The notes beneath the pieces were generated by a model. It worked only from the letters and a program-made list of their open reading frames with translations, had not been told where the DNA came from and made no database searches. Both the position numbers and the translations under genes were made by a program. Shown here in pieces: positions 48,050-57,933 of a stretch of 64,000 nt of DNA. The stretch's first letter is position 1. Each line of letters opens with the position of its first letter. Source of the DNA: Hyphomonas chukchiensis (GTDB lineage Bacteria; Pseudomonadota; Alphaproteobacteria; Caulobacterales; Hyphomonadaceae); assembly GCF_000682695.1 (NCBI RefSeq), contig NZ_AWFG01000085.1:1-64000 (forward strand), in the 5' to 3' direction.

Positions 48050-50617
48050 ATGCGTAAGTTCCTTGCAGCAACCCTTATGGCGACCAGCGTATTTTCGTTC
48101 GTCGTCCTGCCGGGACTGACCAATACCGCCGAAGCGCAGGAAGACAGCCGCTATGGCGGTACGATCCGCTCCATTCTTGTTGAAGGCAACCAGCGTATTG
48201 AAGCGCGCACGGTGCAATCGTATCTCCTGGTGGAGCCAGGTGATCCGTTTGATCCGGAACGTATCGACCTCTCCCTGAAGACCCTGTTCGCGACCAACCT
48301 GTTTGCTGACGTGTCCATCGACCGGAGCGGGGACGACCTGCTCGTCCGCGTCGTCGAGAACCCGATCATCAACCGCGTGATTTTCGAGGGCAACAAGGCC
48401 CTCAAGGACGACAAGTTCAAGGAAGAAATCCAGGCTGCTCCGCGCGGCATCTTCACCGCCGCCCGCGTTCAGGCCGACGTGCAGCGCATCCTGGAGCTGT
48501 ATCGCCAGTCCGGCCGTTTCGCCGCCAAGGTCGAGCCGCAATACAAGCCACTCGAGCAGAACCGCGTCGATCTCGTGTTCGAAATCACCGAAGGCCCGGT
48601 CACCGGCGTCCGCTCGATCAACTTCATCGGCAACAAGGCCTATTCCGACTCGCGCCTGCGCAGCGAGATCGTGACACGTCAGTCGCGCCTCTGGCGCTTC
48701 TTCAGCTCGAACGACAACTATGACCCCGGCCGTCTGGAATATGACCGCGAGAAGCTGCGCGAGTTCTACCAGAACAATGGCTATTACGATTTCCGCGTGG
48801 ACTCGGCTGTCGCCGAACTGACGCCTGACCAGAAAGACTTCTACATCACGATGACCATCGATGAGGGTCGTCAGTATGATTTCGGTGAGGTGAAGGTCGA
48901 AACCGCGCTTGAGAAGCTCGATGCCAAGGCGCTGCGCGCCGCCGTGCCCATCCAGCCGGGCGACCTCTTCCGCGGCAACCTGATCGAAGACACGATCGAC
49001 ACACTGACCTACGCCGCCGGTATTGCCGGCTATGCCTTTGTCGACATCCGTCCACAGCTCGACGTGAACCCCGATACGGGCCGTATCGACGTCACCTTCG
49101 CGGTGGATGAAGGTCCGCGCGTCTATATCGAGCGCATCAATATCGTCGGCAACACGCAGACCCTCGACCGCGTCATCCGCCGTGAACTGCGCATTTCCGA
49201 GGGCGATGCCTTCAACCGCATCCTGCTTGACCGTTCCAAGAACCGTGTGCGTGCACTCGGATTCTTCAAGGATGTCGAAATCGTGGAAAATCCGGGCGAT
49301 GGTCCGGACAAGAGCATCGTTGACGTGAAGGTCACCGAGCAGCCGACGGGCGAGCTTTCCTTCGCAGCGGGCTTCTCGTCGGTCGACTCCTATCTCTTCG
49401 ATCTCAGCGCCTCCCAGCGCAACCTGCGCGGTCGTGGCCAGTCGGTCGTCGCGCGTATTTCGACGTCCAGCCGTCAGCAAGTGGTGGACCTGCGCTTCAC
49501 GGAGCCTCGCTTCCTCGACCGCAACCTGTCGGCAGGCGTTGATGTCTACGCCACCAAGCAGGACTTCAAGGACTATGGCAGCTACACGGCCGAAACCATC
49601 GGTACTGGCCTGCGCGTCGGCTTCCCGCTCAGTGAACGGATGCAGATGGGCCTCAGCTACAAGATCCAGTCGGATGACGTGCAGATTCCGGATGTCGACA
49701 TTCTGCTCGATACACTCACAGGCTTCCAGTCTACGCGCGTGATCCAGACGGCCGGCGCCGACACGCCGAATGATCTTACCGATGACAAGTATCGCGCAGC
49801 GACAACGGAAGACTTCCCGGATGAGCTTCTGGTTGTCGACCGGTGTGACCCGCTCTTCCTTCTGCGCGATTCCAGCTGCCGGTCAGAACGCAGCGAGATT
49901 TCCAGTATCGTCGGCTACAGCTTCTTCTGGGACCGGACGAACGATCCGATCCAGCCAACACGCGGTTTTGACTTCCGCTTCAGCCAGGAAGCCGCTGGTC
50001 TCGGCGGGGATGTGAAATACCTCCGGACCGAAAGCAGCGCATCGCTCTATCGCGGCATCTGGAAGGGCGTCATTGCCAGTGCGCGTTTCTCGGGCGGCTA
50101 TATCTTCCCGCTTGAAGATGGTCAGGGCATCCGGATCAACAACCGCTTCTTCCGGGGTGGCAGCACGTTCCGCGGCTTTGACGTGGCCGGCCTTGGCCCA
50201 CGCGAAATCGTGCGGACCTATGATCCCGAAACCGGTGAACTCCTGTCGACGCGGCGCGGTAACTCGCTCGGCGGCAACCTATATTACCAGGGTACATTCG
50301 AGCTCACGCTTCCGAGCGTCTTCCCTGAAGAATATGGCATCAAGAGTGCCCTGTTCGCAGATGTCGGCTCTGTCGGCACGCTGCGTGGGCCTGATGTCAG
50401 CCCGACCATCTACTATGATACGACAGACGCAGCCGGTAATCCGGTGTCGGCTGTGCGTCTCACCAAGGATGCCACATCCCTGCGGGCGTCCGCCGGTCTC
50501 AGCGTGTTCTGGGATTCCCCATTCGGACCCATCCGCTTTGACTTCTCGCAGATCCTGCGCAGGGAAGACTATGACCGAACCGAAACTTTCCGGTTCTCAA
50601 CCTCTACACGTTTCTAA
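48050..50617 (+). CDS. bamA: outer membrane assembly factor BamA
   Basis: 855 residues. A signal peptide (residues 1 to about 30, ending NTAEAQ) precedes five POTRA repeats (for example IRSILVEGNQRIEARTV, VRSINFIGNKAYSDSRL, IERINIVGNTQTLDRVI). A C-terminal 16-strand beta-barrel ends in the outer-membrane Phe signal (STSTRF). It inserts barrel proteins into the outer membrane with Skp as periplasmic chaperone. ATG 48050 is preferred; TTG 48041 would add three residues. Confidence 0.97.
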   Translation: MRKFLAATLMATSVFSFVVLPGLTNTAEAQEDSRYGGTIRSILVEGNQRIEARTVQSYLLVEPGDPFDPERIDLSLKTLFATNLFADVSIDRSGDDLLVRVVENPIINRVIFEGNKALKDDKFKEEIQAAPRGIFTAARVQADVQRILELYRQSGRFAAKVEPQYKPLEQNRVDLVFEITEGPVTGVRSINFIGNKAYSDSRLRSEIVTRQSRLWRFFSSNDNYDPGRLEYDREKLREFYQNNGYYDFRVDSAVAELTPDQKDFYITMTIDEGRQYDFGEVKVETALEKLDAKALRAAVPIQPGDLFRGNLIEDTIDTLTYAAGIAGYAFVDIRPQLDVNPDTGRIDVTFAVDEGPRVYIERINIVGNTQTLDRVIRRELRISEGDAFNRILLDRSKNRVRALGFFKDVEIVENPGDGPDKSIVDVKVTEQPTGELSFAAGFSSVDSYLFDLSASQRNLRGRGQSVVARISTSSRQQVVDLRFTEPRFLDRNLSAGVDVYATKQDFKDYGSYTAETIGTGLRVGFPLSERMQMGLSYKIQSDDVQIPDVDILLDTLTGFQSTRVIQTAGADTPNDLTDDKYRAATTEDFPDELLVVDRCDPLFLLRDSSCRSERSEISSIVGYSFFWDRTNDPIQPTRGFDFRFSQEAAGLGGDVKYLRTESSASLYRGIWKGVIASARFSGGYIFPLEDGQGIRINNRFFRGGSTFRGFDVAGLGPREIVRTYDPETGELLSTRRGNSLGGNLYYQGTFELTLPSVFPEEYGIKSALFADVGSVGTLRGPDVSPTIYYDTTDAAGNPVSAVRLTKDATSLRASAGLSVFWDSPFGPIRFDFSQILRREDYDRTETFRFSTSTRF

Positions 50618-50645
50618 TCCAGAAATGCCAAACAGGAGACGGACC

Positions 50646-51236
50646 ATGTCCCTATTCAAGAACATGCTTATTGCCCTTTCGCTGGTTGTCAGCGCTGCGG
50701 CCGTTACGGCCCCTGCAGCGTCTGCCCAGGGCACGACCGTCGTCATGATCGACGAGGGCCGCATTCTCAGCGACAGCAAGGCCGGCAAGGATATCCAGAC
50801 CAAGCTGAAGAACCTTGAGACCCAGATGAAGAACGAGCTGGAGCCAACGCGCGCCACGCTCGAAACGGACGGCAAGGCGCTCCAGGCGAAGGTCGAAGGC
50901 AAGACCCGTGAAGCGGTCGCTGCCGATACGGCGCTCGTCTCGCAGCTCACGGCTTACCAGACCCGCGCCAACGCCTTTGCCCAGAAGCGCCAGACCGTCA
51001 GCCAGGAATTCCAGCTGACCGAGCGCGCAGCTCTGATCGAGTTCAACAAGGCGATCGAACCTGTTCTGATGGACGTCGTGAAGGAGAAGAATGCCCAGGT
51101 CGTGATGTCGAAATCCCAGGTCATCTACAGCACGGATGCGATCGATGTGAGCGCTTTGGTGATCTCCAAACTGGATGCCAAGACGCCGACCATCGCGGTA
51201 ACACGCCAGCGCGCGCCGGCCCAACCCGCACAATAG
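50646..51236 (+). CDS. skp: OmpH/Skp-family periplasmic chaperone
   Basis: 196 residues. Signal peptide of about 28 residues ([19 protein letters not shown]), then a domain opening with [20 protein letters not shown], long helical arms with coiled-coil character (residues about 50-130), and a closing [20 protein letters not shown] as in Skp/OmpH. A Pro/Ala-rich tail follows. AGGAG lies seven bases ahead of ATG 50646. The frame is open backward into bamA but only this start has a ribosome site. It follows bamA by 28 bases. Confidence 0.92.
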   Translation: MSLFKNMLIALSLVVSAAAVTAPAASAQGTTVVMIDEGRILSDSKAGKDIQTKLKNLETQMKNELEPTRATLETDGKALQAKVEGKTREAVAADTALVSQLTAYQTRANAFAQKRQTVSQEFQLTERAALIEFNKAIEPVLMDVVKEKNAQVVMSKSQVIYSTDAIDVSALVISKLDAKTPTIAVTRQRAPAQPAQ

Positions 51237-51249
51237 GACTGAAGGCTCC

Positions 51250-52266
51250 GTGACGGTCGATCCACGCTTCTATGCACCGCAGGGCGCTCTGACGCTTGGC
51301 AAGATCGCGGAGCTGACGGGTGCCACCCTTGAGGGCGACCCGTCGGTCGAGATTACAGGGGTCTCCGCAGCGGCCACAGGTCGCCGCGGAGACCTCGCTT
51401 TTCTCGACGGTGACGGCAAAGGCGAGGTTTCCGTCGGCCCTGATGTGTCGGCGCTTATTCTCAACGAGGCCAATCGCAAGCATGTGCCGGAAGGCGTTCC
51501 CTGTCTTGTAACATCGCTGCCGCGCCATTTTCATGGCCTTGTGGCCTACGCGCTGTTCCAGCCGCGTCACCTCGTCTGGTCGGGCGACGACCGCATTTCA
51601 CCTGAGGCCAAGGTGCATCCCGGTGCGATTGTGTCGCCCGGTGCCGTCGTGGGACCCGGCGCCACGGTTGGTGAGGGCACGGTCATCGGCGCCAATGCAG
51701 TGGTCGGACCCGGCGTCCAGGTTGGCCGCCATTGCCGTATCGGGGCCAATGTCTCGCTTATCTGCGCCCTTGTCGGCGACAAGGTCACGCTCCTGTCGGG
51801 TGTGCGCATAGGCGAGGCCGGCTTCGGCGTCACAGGTGGTCCGGCCGGCATGGAGGATGCGCCCCATTTCGGACGCGTTATCCTGCAGGACAATGTCACC
51901 ATCGGCGCCAATTCCTGCATTGATCGCGGCGTGTTCGACGACACGATCATTGGCGAGCGCACCAAGATCGATAATCTCTGCCAGATCGCCCACAATGTCG
52001 TTTTCGGACGCAGCGTTGTCATGGCCGCGTTCGGCGGCATTTCCGGCTCTGTGACCGTCGGTGACGGCGCGCGGATCGGTGGACGCGTCGGCATTGCCGA
52101 TCATGTCGTCATCGGCGACGGCGTGAACCTTGCGGCCTCGGCAGGTGTTTTCCGCAATATCGAGGCAGGCGAAACATGGGGCGGCACACCGGCCAAGCCC
52201 ATCCGTCAGTGGATGCGGGAAGTTGCCTGGTTGCAGAAACAGGCAAATCCGAAGAAAACCTCCTGA
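51250..52266 (+). CDS. lpxD: UDP-3-O-acylglucosamine N-acyltransferase
   Basis: 338 residues. Third step of lipid A synthesis: adds the second acyl chain to UDP-3-O-acyl-GlcN. An N-terminal uridine-binding domain ([20 protein letters not shown]) precedes a left-handed beta-helix of hexapeptide repeats ([20 protein letters not shown]), then QIAHNVVFG with the catalytic His region. Start is GTG 51250. lpxA follows after 47 bases without the usual fabZ in between. Confidence 0.96.
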   Translation: MTVDPRFYAPQGALTLGKIAELTGATLEGDPSVEITGVSAAATGRRGDLAFLDGDGKGEVSVGPDVSALILNEANRKHVPEGVPCLVTSLPRHFHGLVAYALFQPRHLVWSGDDRISPEAKVHPGAIVSPGAVVGPGATVGEGTVIGANAVVGPGVQVGRHCRIGANVSLICALVGDKVTLLSGVRIGEAGFGVTGGPAGMEDAPHFGRVILQDNVTIGANSCIDRGVFDDTIIGERTKIDNLCQIAHNVVFGRSVVMAAFGGISGSVTVGDGARIGGRVGIADHVVIGDGVNLAASAGVFRNIEAGETWGGTPAKPIRQWMREVAWLQKQANPKKTS

Positions 52267-52313
52267 ACGCGGCTGCCCCGATCTTCCCTTAACCGCAGCG
52301 CCCGGACCCGCCT

Positions 52314-53102
52314 ATGCCCGTCGAAATCCATCCTACCGCCTATGTCGAGACCGGCGCCGAGCTCGGCGAAGGCACGCGCGTCGGCCCGTTCTGCCATGTC
52401 GGCCCCCATGCCGTGATTGGCGCTGGCAGCGAGCTGCGCTCGCATGCTGTCGTTACCGGGCACACGACGCTTGGCGAGAACAGCGTCCTGCATCCCCACG
52501 CCGTCGTGGGTGGACCCCCGCAGGTGATCGGTTTTCAGGAAACGCCTGAGTCCCGTCTCCAGATCGGCAACAATTGCACATTCCGGGAATATGCGACGGC
52601 CCATACCGGGATCCCGAAATTCGGCGGACTGACCCAGGTCGGCGACAATTGTTTCATCATGATTGGCGCGCACATCGCGCATGACAATCACATCGGCAAC
52701 AATGTCGTGATGGCCAACAATGTTTCGCTCGCAGGCCACATCACCGTGGGCGACAATGTCTGGTTTGGCGGGCTCGCCGCCGTGCACCAGTTCACGCGCA
52801 TCGGCCGGAATGCCTTCATCGGTGGCGGCGCGATCCTCGTCGAGGATGTCATCCCGTTCGGCTCCGTTGTCGGCAACCATGCCAGGCTCTCCGGCCTCAA
52901 CATGGTGGGCCTCAAACGGCGCGGATTCGACAAGGCGCAGCTCCAGGAAATCCGCGGGGCCTACAAGGCCGTCTTCACCGGCGACGGCATCTTCAAGGAC
53001 CGTCTGGCGCAGGCCGCCGTGACCTTCGCCGACAAGCCATTGGCCATGGAATTGATCGACTTCATTCGCCAGGGCGGCGACCGGCCGATCTGCAAACCCT
53101 GA
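52314..53102 (+). CDS. lpxA: UDP-N-acetylglucosamine O-acyltransferase
   Basis: 262 residues. First committed lipid A step, acylating the 3-OH of UDP-GlcNAc. IHPTAYVETGAELGEGTRVG begins the beta-helix. GAHIAHDNHIGNNVVMAN contains the catalytic His, and FGGLAAVHQFTRIGRNAFIGG and the C-terminal helical region are typical. Compared with usual neighbours, fabZ is absent directly upstream. lpxI starts about ten bases later. Confidence 0.97.
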   Translation: MPVEIHPTAYVETGAELGEGTRVGPFCHVGPHAVIGAGSELRSHAVVTGHTTLGENSVLHPHAVVGGPPQVIGFQETPESRLQIGNNCTFREYATAHTGIPKFGGLTQVGDNCFIMIGAHIAHDNHIGNNVVMANNVSLAGHITVGDNVWFGGLAAVHQFTRIGRNAFIGGGAILVEDVIPFGSVVGNHARLSGLNMVGLKRRGFDKAQLQEIRGAYKAVFTGDGIFKDRLAQAAVTFADKPLAMELIDFIRQGGDRPICKP

Positions 53103-53112
53103 TGTGCGCGTC

Positions 53113-53946
53113 ATGACTGCACCTCTCGGATTGATTGCGGGCCTTGGTGACCTGCCGGTCAGCATCGCAGAAAATGCCGTGGAGACGGGGCAGGGCGTAT
53201 ACGTCCTGCGGCTCAAGGGCTTTGAAGAGCCGCGTCTTGCCGCCTATCCGGGCGATGTGGTCGGCCTGGGCGAGATCGGCAAACTGTTCACCCTGTTGAA
53301 GGCGGCCGGCTGCAAGGACGTGCTGTTTGCCGGCATCGTGAAGCGCCCGAACTTCAAGGACCTCAAGCTGGACCTGCGCGGCGCCGCCCTGCTGCCCAAG
53401 GTCATCGCCGAAGCCGGCAAGGGCGACGACGCGCTCTTGCGCCTCATGGTCAAGGAAATGGAGAAAAACGGCTTCAACGTGGTGGGCTCCGATACAGTCA
53501 ATGCCGGCCTTCTCGCGCCTTCAGGCCTGATCGCCGGTCCTCAACCCACCGAGACGGCGCTCGCGGACATCTCGCGCGGCGCCCATGTCGTGGCGGCCCT
53601 CGGCGATCTCGATATCGGGCAGGGCTGCGTGGTCTGCGAAGGGCTCGTGCTCGCCGTTGAGGCTCAGGAAGGCACCGACGCGATGCTGGCACGGTGCGCA
53701 GGCCTCCCGGAAGCGATCCGGGGAACTCCCGACGCGCGCCGCGGCGTTCTCGTAAAACGGCCCAAACCCGGTCAGGAACGCCGCATAGACCTGCCCACGG
53801 TCGGCGTCTCAACGGTCGAACATGTCGCCGCTGCGGGTCTCGCAGGGCTCGCCGTCGAGGCTGACGGCGCCCTGATGCTGGGCCGGGACAAGATGCAGGC
53901 CGCTGCAGAGCGGCTCGGCGTCTTCATCTACGGATTCGACACATGA
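53113..53946 (+). CDS. lpxI: UDP-2,3-diacylglucosamine pyrophosphatase LpxI
   Basis: 277 residues, LpxI (DUF1009) type, the alphaproteobacterial replacement for LpxH. It hydrolyses UDP-2,3-diacylglucosamine to lipid X. GLIAGLGDLPVSIAENAVE is the N-terminal signature and VLVKRPKPGQERRIDLPTVGV a C-terminal conserved segment with catalytic Asp. ATG 53113 (MTAPLGLIAG) is chosen; GTG 53104 would add three residues. The stop overlaps lpxB (ATGA). Confidence 0.95.
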   Translation: MTAPLGLIAGLGDLPVSIAENAVETGQGVYVLRLKGFEEPRLAAYPGDVVGLGEIGKLFTLLKAAGCKDVLFAGIVKRPNFKDLKLDLRGAALLPKVIAEAGKGDDALLRLMVKEMEKNGFNVVGSDTVNAGLLAPSGLIAGPQPTETALADISRGAHVVAALGDLDIGQGCVVCEGLVLAVEAQEGTDAMLARCAGLPEAIRGTPDARRGVLVKRPKPGQERRIDLPTVGVSTVEHVAAAGLAGLAVEADGALMLGRDKMQAAAERLGVFIYGFDT

Positions 53947-55100
53947 CGGCGCCCCGGCTCTATTTCGTGGCGGCTGAGGCCTCCGGCGACCTGCTGGCCC
54001 GCGAAGTGATTGAAGCCGTCAGGGCACGGCAACCCGGCGCGCATATCTCGGGCATTGGCGGCGCCGAAATGGCATCCCTCGGCATCGAGTCGCCGCTGGA
54101 TATCGCGCCGCTCTCCGTTCTGGGCCTTCTGGAAGGTCTCAAAGCCTATGGCACTGTGGTGAAGCTGGCCGACATAGCCGCTGACGCCATTGTCGCAGAT
54201 GCGCCTGACGCCGTGATCCTGGTGGATTCATGGGGCTTCATGCTGCGTGTTGCGCAGCGCGTCCGGGCGCGGGCGCCGCATATCAAACTCGTCAAGCTGA
54301 TCGGGCCGCAGGTCTGGGCCACACGGCCGGGCAGGGCGAAGACGCTCGCCGCCACCGTGGATCACCTCCTGTGCATGCACGAGATCGAGGCGCCATTTTA
54401 CGAGCCCTATGGCCTGAAGACGACGGTGATCGGCAATCCGGCCCTCTCGCGTCACCAATGGGGGAATGGCGAATCCTTCCGCATCACCCATGGCATTCCT
54501 GCCAATGCGCAAGTCGTGCTCGTTCTGCCCGGCAGCCGCTCGAGCGAGATCAAGCGTGTCGCGCCGGCGCTCGTTGAAGCGGCCCGAATCCTCAAGGACT
54601 CCGACCCGGACCGCACGATCATCATGGCGCCCGCCGCCAGCGTCGCCGCGCAATTCGCCGAGGCCTTTCCGGATGTTGCGGAATGGGCAACGGTCTCGAC
54701 CAATCCGGCAGAGCGCTATGATGCCATGGCGGCGGCCGATCTGTCGCTCGCTTGTTCCGGCACGGTGACAAGCGAGCTCGCCATGCAGGGCACGCCGATG
54801 ATCGTCGCCTACAAGACCGGCTGGGTCACCTGGTCGCTTGCGCGCGGGCTCCTCTACAAGAAGCGCCACATCACGCTCCTGAACATCGTCAGTGATGATC
54901 AGGAGATCGTGCCGGAATTCGTCCAGACACAGCAAAAGCCCGAGCTTATCGCGGCACGCGCGCTGCAATGGCTGACCGATCCGGACGCGCTGGCCGATCA
55001 GAGGGCCGAACAGCAAATCGCCCTCTCCCGGATGAAAGAGGGCGATCGCGATGCAGCCGAAATTGCGGCTGAAGTGATCCTTGAGGAAGCCGGCGCCTAG
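53943..55100 (+). CDS. lpxB: lipid-A-disaccharide synthase
   Basis: 385 residues, GT19 glycosyltransferase. It joins UDP-2,3-diacylglucosamine and lipid [21 protein letters not shown] is the N-terminal motif, and [20 protein letters not shown] and [22 protein letters not shown] are nucleotide-sugar-binding segments. It overlaps lpxI by four bases. Its TAG and the stop of the convergent gltA share the tetramer CTAG (55097-55100). Confidence 0.97.
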   Translation: MTAPRLYFVAAEASGDLLAREVIEAVRARQPGAHISGIGGAEMASLGIESPLDIAPLSVLGLLEGLKAYGTVVKLADIAADAIVADAPDAVILVDSWGFMLRVAQRVRARAPHIKLVKLIGPQVWATRPGRAKTLAATVDHLLCMHEIEAPFYEPYGLKTTVIGNPALSRHQWGNGESFRITHGIPANAQVVLVLPGSRSSEIKRVAPALVEAARILKDSDPDRTIIMAPAASVAAQFAEAFPDVAEWATVSTNPAERYDAMAAADLSLACSGTVTSELAMQGTPMIVAYKTGWVTWSLARGLLYKKRHITLLNIVSDDQEIVPEFVQTQQKPELIAARALQWLTDPDALADQRAEQQIALSRMKEGDRDAAEIAAEVILEEAGA

Positions 55101-56401
55101 CGCTTGTCCATCGGAACGTAATCGCGCTTGGCGTGGCCGGTATAGATCTGGCGCGGACGGCCGATGCGCTGCGTCGGGTCGTCGATCATCTCGTTCAGCT
55201 GGGCGACCCAGCCAACCGTACGGGCGAGCGCGAACAGCACGGTGAACATCTGCTTCGGGAAGCCCATCGCATCGAGAATGATGCCGGAATAGAAATCGAC
55301 GTTCGGATAGAGCTTCTTCTCGACGAAATACTCGTCTTCGAGCGCGATACGCTCCAGCTCCATGGCGACTTTCAGGATTGGCTGGTCGCGCAGGCCGAGC
55401 AGGTCGAGCACTTCGTGGGCCGATTCCCGCATCACGGTGGCGCGTGGATCGTAGTTTTTGTAGACGCGGTGACCAAAGCCCATGAGGCGGAAGGGATCGT
55501 CCTTGTCTTTGGCTTTCTCGATATATTCGGGAATGCGATCGACCGTGCCGATCTCGTGCAGCATGTTGAGGCAGGCCTCGTTGGCGCCGCCATGGCTTGG
55601 GCCCCAGAGGCAGGCAACGCCTGCAGCGACAGCCGCGAACGGGTGAGCGCCCGACGAACCGGCAAGGCGCACGGTGGATGTCGAGGCGTTCTGCTCGTGG
55701 TCGGCGTGGAGGATGAAGAAGCGGTCCATCGCCTTGGCGATTTTCGGGTCAACGTTGTAATCCTCGGCGGTGACCGAGAAACACATGTTCAGGAAGTTCT
55801 CGGCATAGGAGAATTCGTTGCGCGGATCGACGAACTTCTGGCCCATATTGTACTTCAGGATGCGGGCGCAGAGCGTCGGCATCTTGGCGACAAGGCGGAT
55901 CGAGCCGAGGTGGCGCTCCACAGGATCTTCGCTGTCGATGGCGCCCGGGTAGAAGGAGGCCATCGCACCAACGGCGCCGGTCAGCATCGCCATCGGGTGG
56001 CTGTCACGGCGGAACCCTTCGAAGAAGCGGTCCATCTGCGTGTGGAGCAGGGTGTGCTGCTTGATCTCGTTGTTGAAGACGTCGAGTTCGCTCTTGGTCG
56101 GCAGGGCGCCCTTCAGGATCAGGTGGCAGACTTCCGGAAACGTCGACTGTTCGGCCAGCTGGCCGATCGGGTAACCACGGTGCAGCAGCACACCTTCGTC
56201 CCCATCGATGAAGGTGATCTGGCTTTCGCAGCTGGCTGTCGACGTGAAGCCGGGATCGAAAGTGAAGTGGTTGGATTCCGCGTAGAATTTGCGGACATCG
56301 ACAACGTTTGGCCCGTGTGTACCGGACAGGACCGGCAGATCATAAGATTTGCCAGCGACTTCAAGCTTGGCGGTTCCGGCGTTCTTGGTCTTGTTTTCCA
56401 T
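55097..56401 (-). CDS. gltA: citrate synthase
   Basis: 434 residues, type II (hexameric) citrate synthase. [20 protein letters not shown] and [15 protein letters not shown] hold catalytic His residues, and [14 protein letters not shown] the last one; the catalytic Asp lies in the downstream C-terminal part. It condenses oxaloacetate and acetyl-CoA in the TCA cycle. ATG 56401 (MENKTKNAG) has GAAGGG nine bases ahead; ATG 56407 would add two residues. gltX lies 40 bases upstream, so gltX-gltA are probably one transcript. Confidence 0.97.
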   Translation of the reverse strand: MENKTKNAGTAKLEVAGKSYDLPVLSGTHGPNVVDVRKFYAESNHFTFDPGFTSTASCESQITFIDGDEGVLLHRGYPIGQLAEQSTFPEVCHLILKGALPTKSELDVFNNEIKQHTLLHTQMDRFFEGFRRDSHPMAMLTGAVGAMASFYPGAIDSEDPVERHLGSIRLVAKMPTLCARILKYNMGQKFVDPRNEFSYAENFLNMCFSVTAEDYNVDPKIAKAMDRFFILHADHEQNASTSTVRLAGSSGAHPFAAVAAGVACLWGPSHGGANEACLNMLHEIGTVDRIPEYIEKAKDKDDPFRLMGFGHRVYKNYDPRATVMRESAHEVLDLLGLRDQPILKVAMELERIALEDEYFVEKKLYPNVDFYSGIILDAMGFPKQMFTVLFALARTVGWVAQLNEMIDDPTQRIGRPRQIYTGHAKRDYVPMDKR

Positions 56402-56441
56402 CAGCATATGCCCTTCATGTTCAGTGTCTGTCCGGCGTGGC

Positions 56442-57911
56442 TCAGGTGCCAGCCTGGACGAGTTGATCGTCAATTCGCCCGAGCGCTTCCTCTTTGCCGA
56501 GCCATTCCAGCACCGGCGCAATGTCGGGTGCGGGAAGGCCGCCAGTGAGTGCGGCACGAAGTGGTTGACCTACCTGCCCCATAGATAGGTCTTGTGCAGT
56601 GCAATACGAAGTAATCGTTCCCGAAATTTCTTCGGCTGTCCACTGCGATATCCGCGCCAGTTCGTGGCGCAACCCGGCGAGCCGGTCAAGCCCTTCCGGG
56701 GAAAGCGCCTTCCTGGCGTTCTTGTTCAGATCCAGTGGTCGCTGGGCCTGAAGGAATGCAAAAGCGGATGCCAGCTCTGACAGGGTGGTGCCACGGTCCT
56801 TCAAATGTGGCAGCGCGCGGAGAATGCGCGCCTGTTGATCCGGCTGCAGCGGGCCCTCTGCCTCGAACAGCGGCTTAAGCAGGCCGAACAGCCGGTCATC
56901 GTCGGCGAGGCGCATGAAGTGCGAGTTGATCTGGCCCAGTTTCTCAAGGTCGAGCCGGGCGGGCGCGCGCCCTATGCCGGCGAGATCGAAGAGCGAAATG
57001 GCCTCTTCCTCAGTGAAGATTTCCTGGTCCCCATGGCTCCAGCCGAGGCGGAGCAGGTAGGCTTTCATGGCTTCCGGCAGGTAGCCCATCTCGCGATAGG
57101 CGAGTGTCGATAGCGCGCCGTGGCGTTTGGAGAGCTTGGCGCCGTCCGGCCCGTGGATCAGCGAGACATGCGCGAAGGCAGGCGCTTGCCAGCCCATGGC
57201 CTCGTAGATCGGGATCTGGCGGAACGTGTTGCGCAAATGGTCGTCCCCGCGGATCACCTGCGTCACGCCCATGTCATGGTCGTCGACAACGACGGCCAGC
57301 ATATATGTCGGTGTGCCGTCGGCGCGCAGCATGATCAGGTCGTCAATCTCGCTGGCCTGGATGCGGACACTGCCCTGAACACCATCTTCCACAACGCGGT
57401 CGCCGCCATCGGGCGCGCGCAGGCGGATCGTGTAGGCGGCGTCTGGCGAGGGCGCCGGCGCACCGTCACGCCATGGCGACCGGTAGGGTGCCAGCAGGTC
57501 ATTTGCCTCGGCCAGCAGGGCGGCGCGGGCCTCCTCGCTCAAGCCCTCGGCCTTGGCGGCCTGACGCTTCTCCTCGCCGAGGTCGCGGCGGGCCTGCAGC
57601 TCTTCAGGGGTGGCGTAGCATTTGAATGCTGTGCCGCGCGACAGCATCTCGGCGGCCACTTCGGCATGGCGCGCTTCACGGCTGGATTGCATCAGCGGCG
57701 GCTCATCGGCCTCAAGGCCAAGCCAGGCCATGCCTTCAAGGATGGCGGCGGTGGCTTCGTCGGTCGAACGGGCGCGGTCTGTGTCTTCGATACGCAGCAG
57801 GAAGCGGCCGCCATGGTGGCGGGCAAACAAGTAGTTGAAAAGTGCGGTCCTTGCCCCTCCAATGTGCAACATGCCGGTGGGAGAGGGGGCAAATCGCGTG
57901 ACAACGGTCAT
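56442..57911 (-). CDS. gltX: glutamyl-tRNA synthetase
   Basis: 489 residues, class I synthetase. [20 protein letters not shown] has the HIGH-type motif (HIGG), and [12 protein letters not shown] the KMSKS-type motif (KLSKR). The central Glu/ATP-site segment [14 protein letters not shown] and the C-terminal anticodon domain complete it. ATG 57911 begins [13 protein letters not shown]. The start lies only 22 bases from the divergent comEC start. Many alphaproteobacterial GluRS enzymes also charge tRNA-Gln; that cannot be judged here. Confidence 0.96.
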   Translation of the reverse strand: MTVVTRFAPSPTGMLHIGGARTALFNYLFARHHGGRFLLRIEDTDRARSTDEATAAILEGMAWLGLEADEPPLMQSSREARHAEVAAEMLSRGTAFKCYATPEELQARRDLGEEKRQAAKAEGLSEEARAALLAEANDLLAPYRSPWRDGAPAPSPDAAYTIRLRAPDGGDRVVEDGVQGSVRIQASEIDDLIMLRADGTPTYMLAVVVDDHDMGVTQVIRGDDHLRNTFRQIPIYEAMGWQAPAFAHVSLIHGPDGAKLSKRHGALSTLAYREMGYLPEAMKAYLLRLGWSHGDQEIFTEEEAISLFDLAGIGRAPARLDLEKLGQINSHFMRLADDDRLFGLLKPLFEAEGPLQPDQQARILRALPHLKDRGTTLSELASAFAFLQAQRPLDLNKNARKALSPEGLDRLAGLRHELARISQWTAEEISGTITSYCTAQDLSMGQVGQPLRAALTGGLPAPDIAPVLEWLGKEEALGRIDDQLVQAGT

Positions 57912-57933
57912 AAGGGCGGCGGGCTCCAGGTAA

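Noticed and set aside
50073-50645. In-frame upstream extension of skp into bamA
   Set aside because: It would place about 190 basic, Ser/Arg-rich residues before a clean signal peptide. ATG 50646 has its own AGGAG ribosome site.
54228-55016. Minus-strand frame of 262 codons opposite lpxB
   Set aside because: It lies wholly inside lpxB and the product resembles no family I recognise.
55133-56548. 471-codon plus-strand frame opposite gltA
   Set aside because: It mirrors citrate synthase codons on the other strand and lacks any domain.
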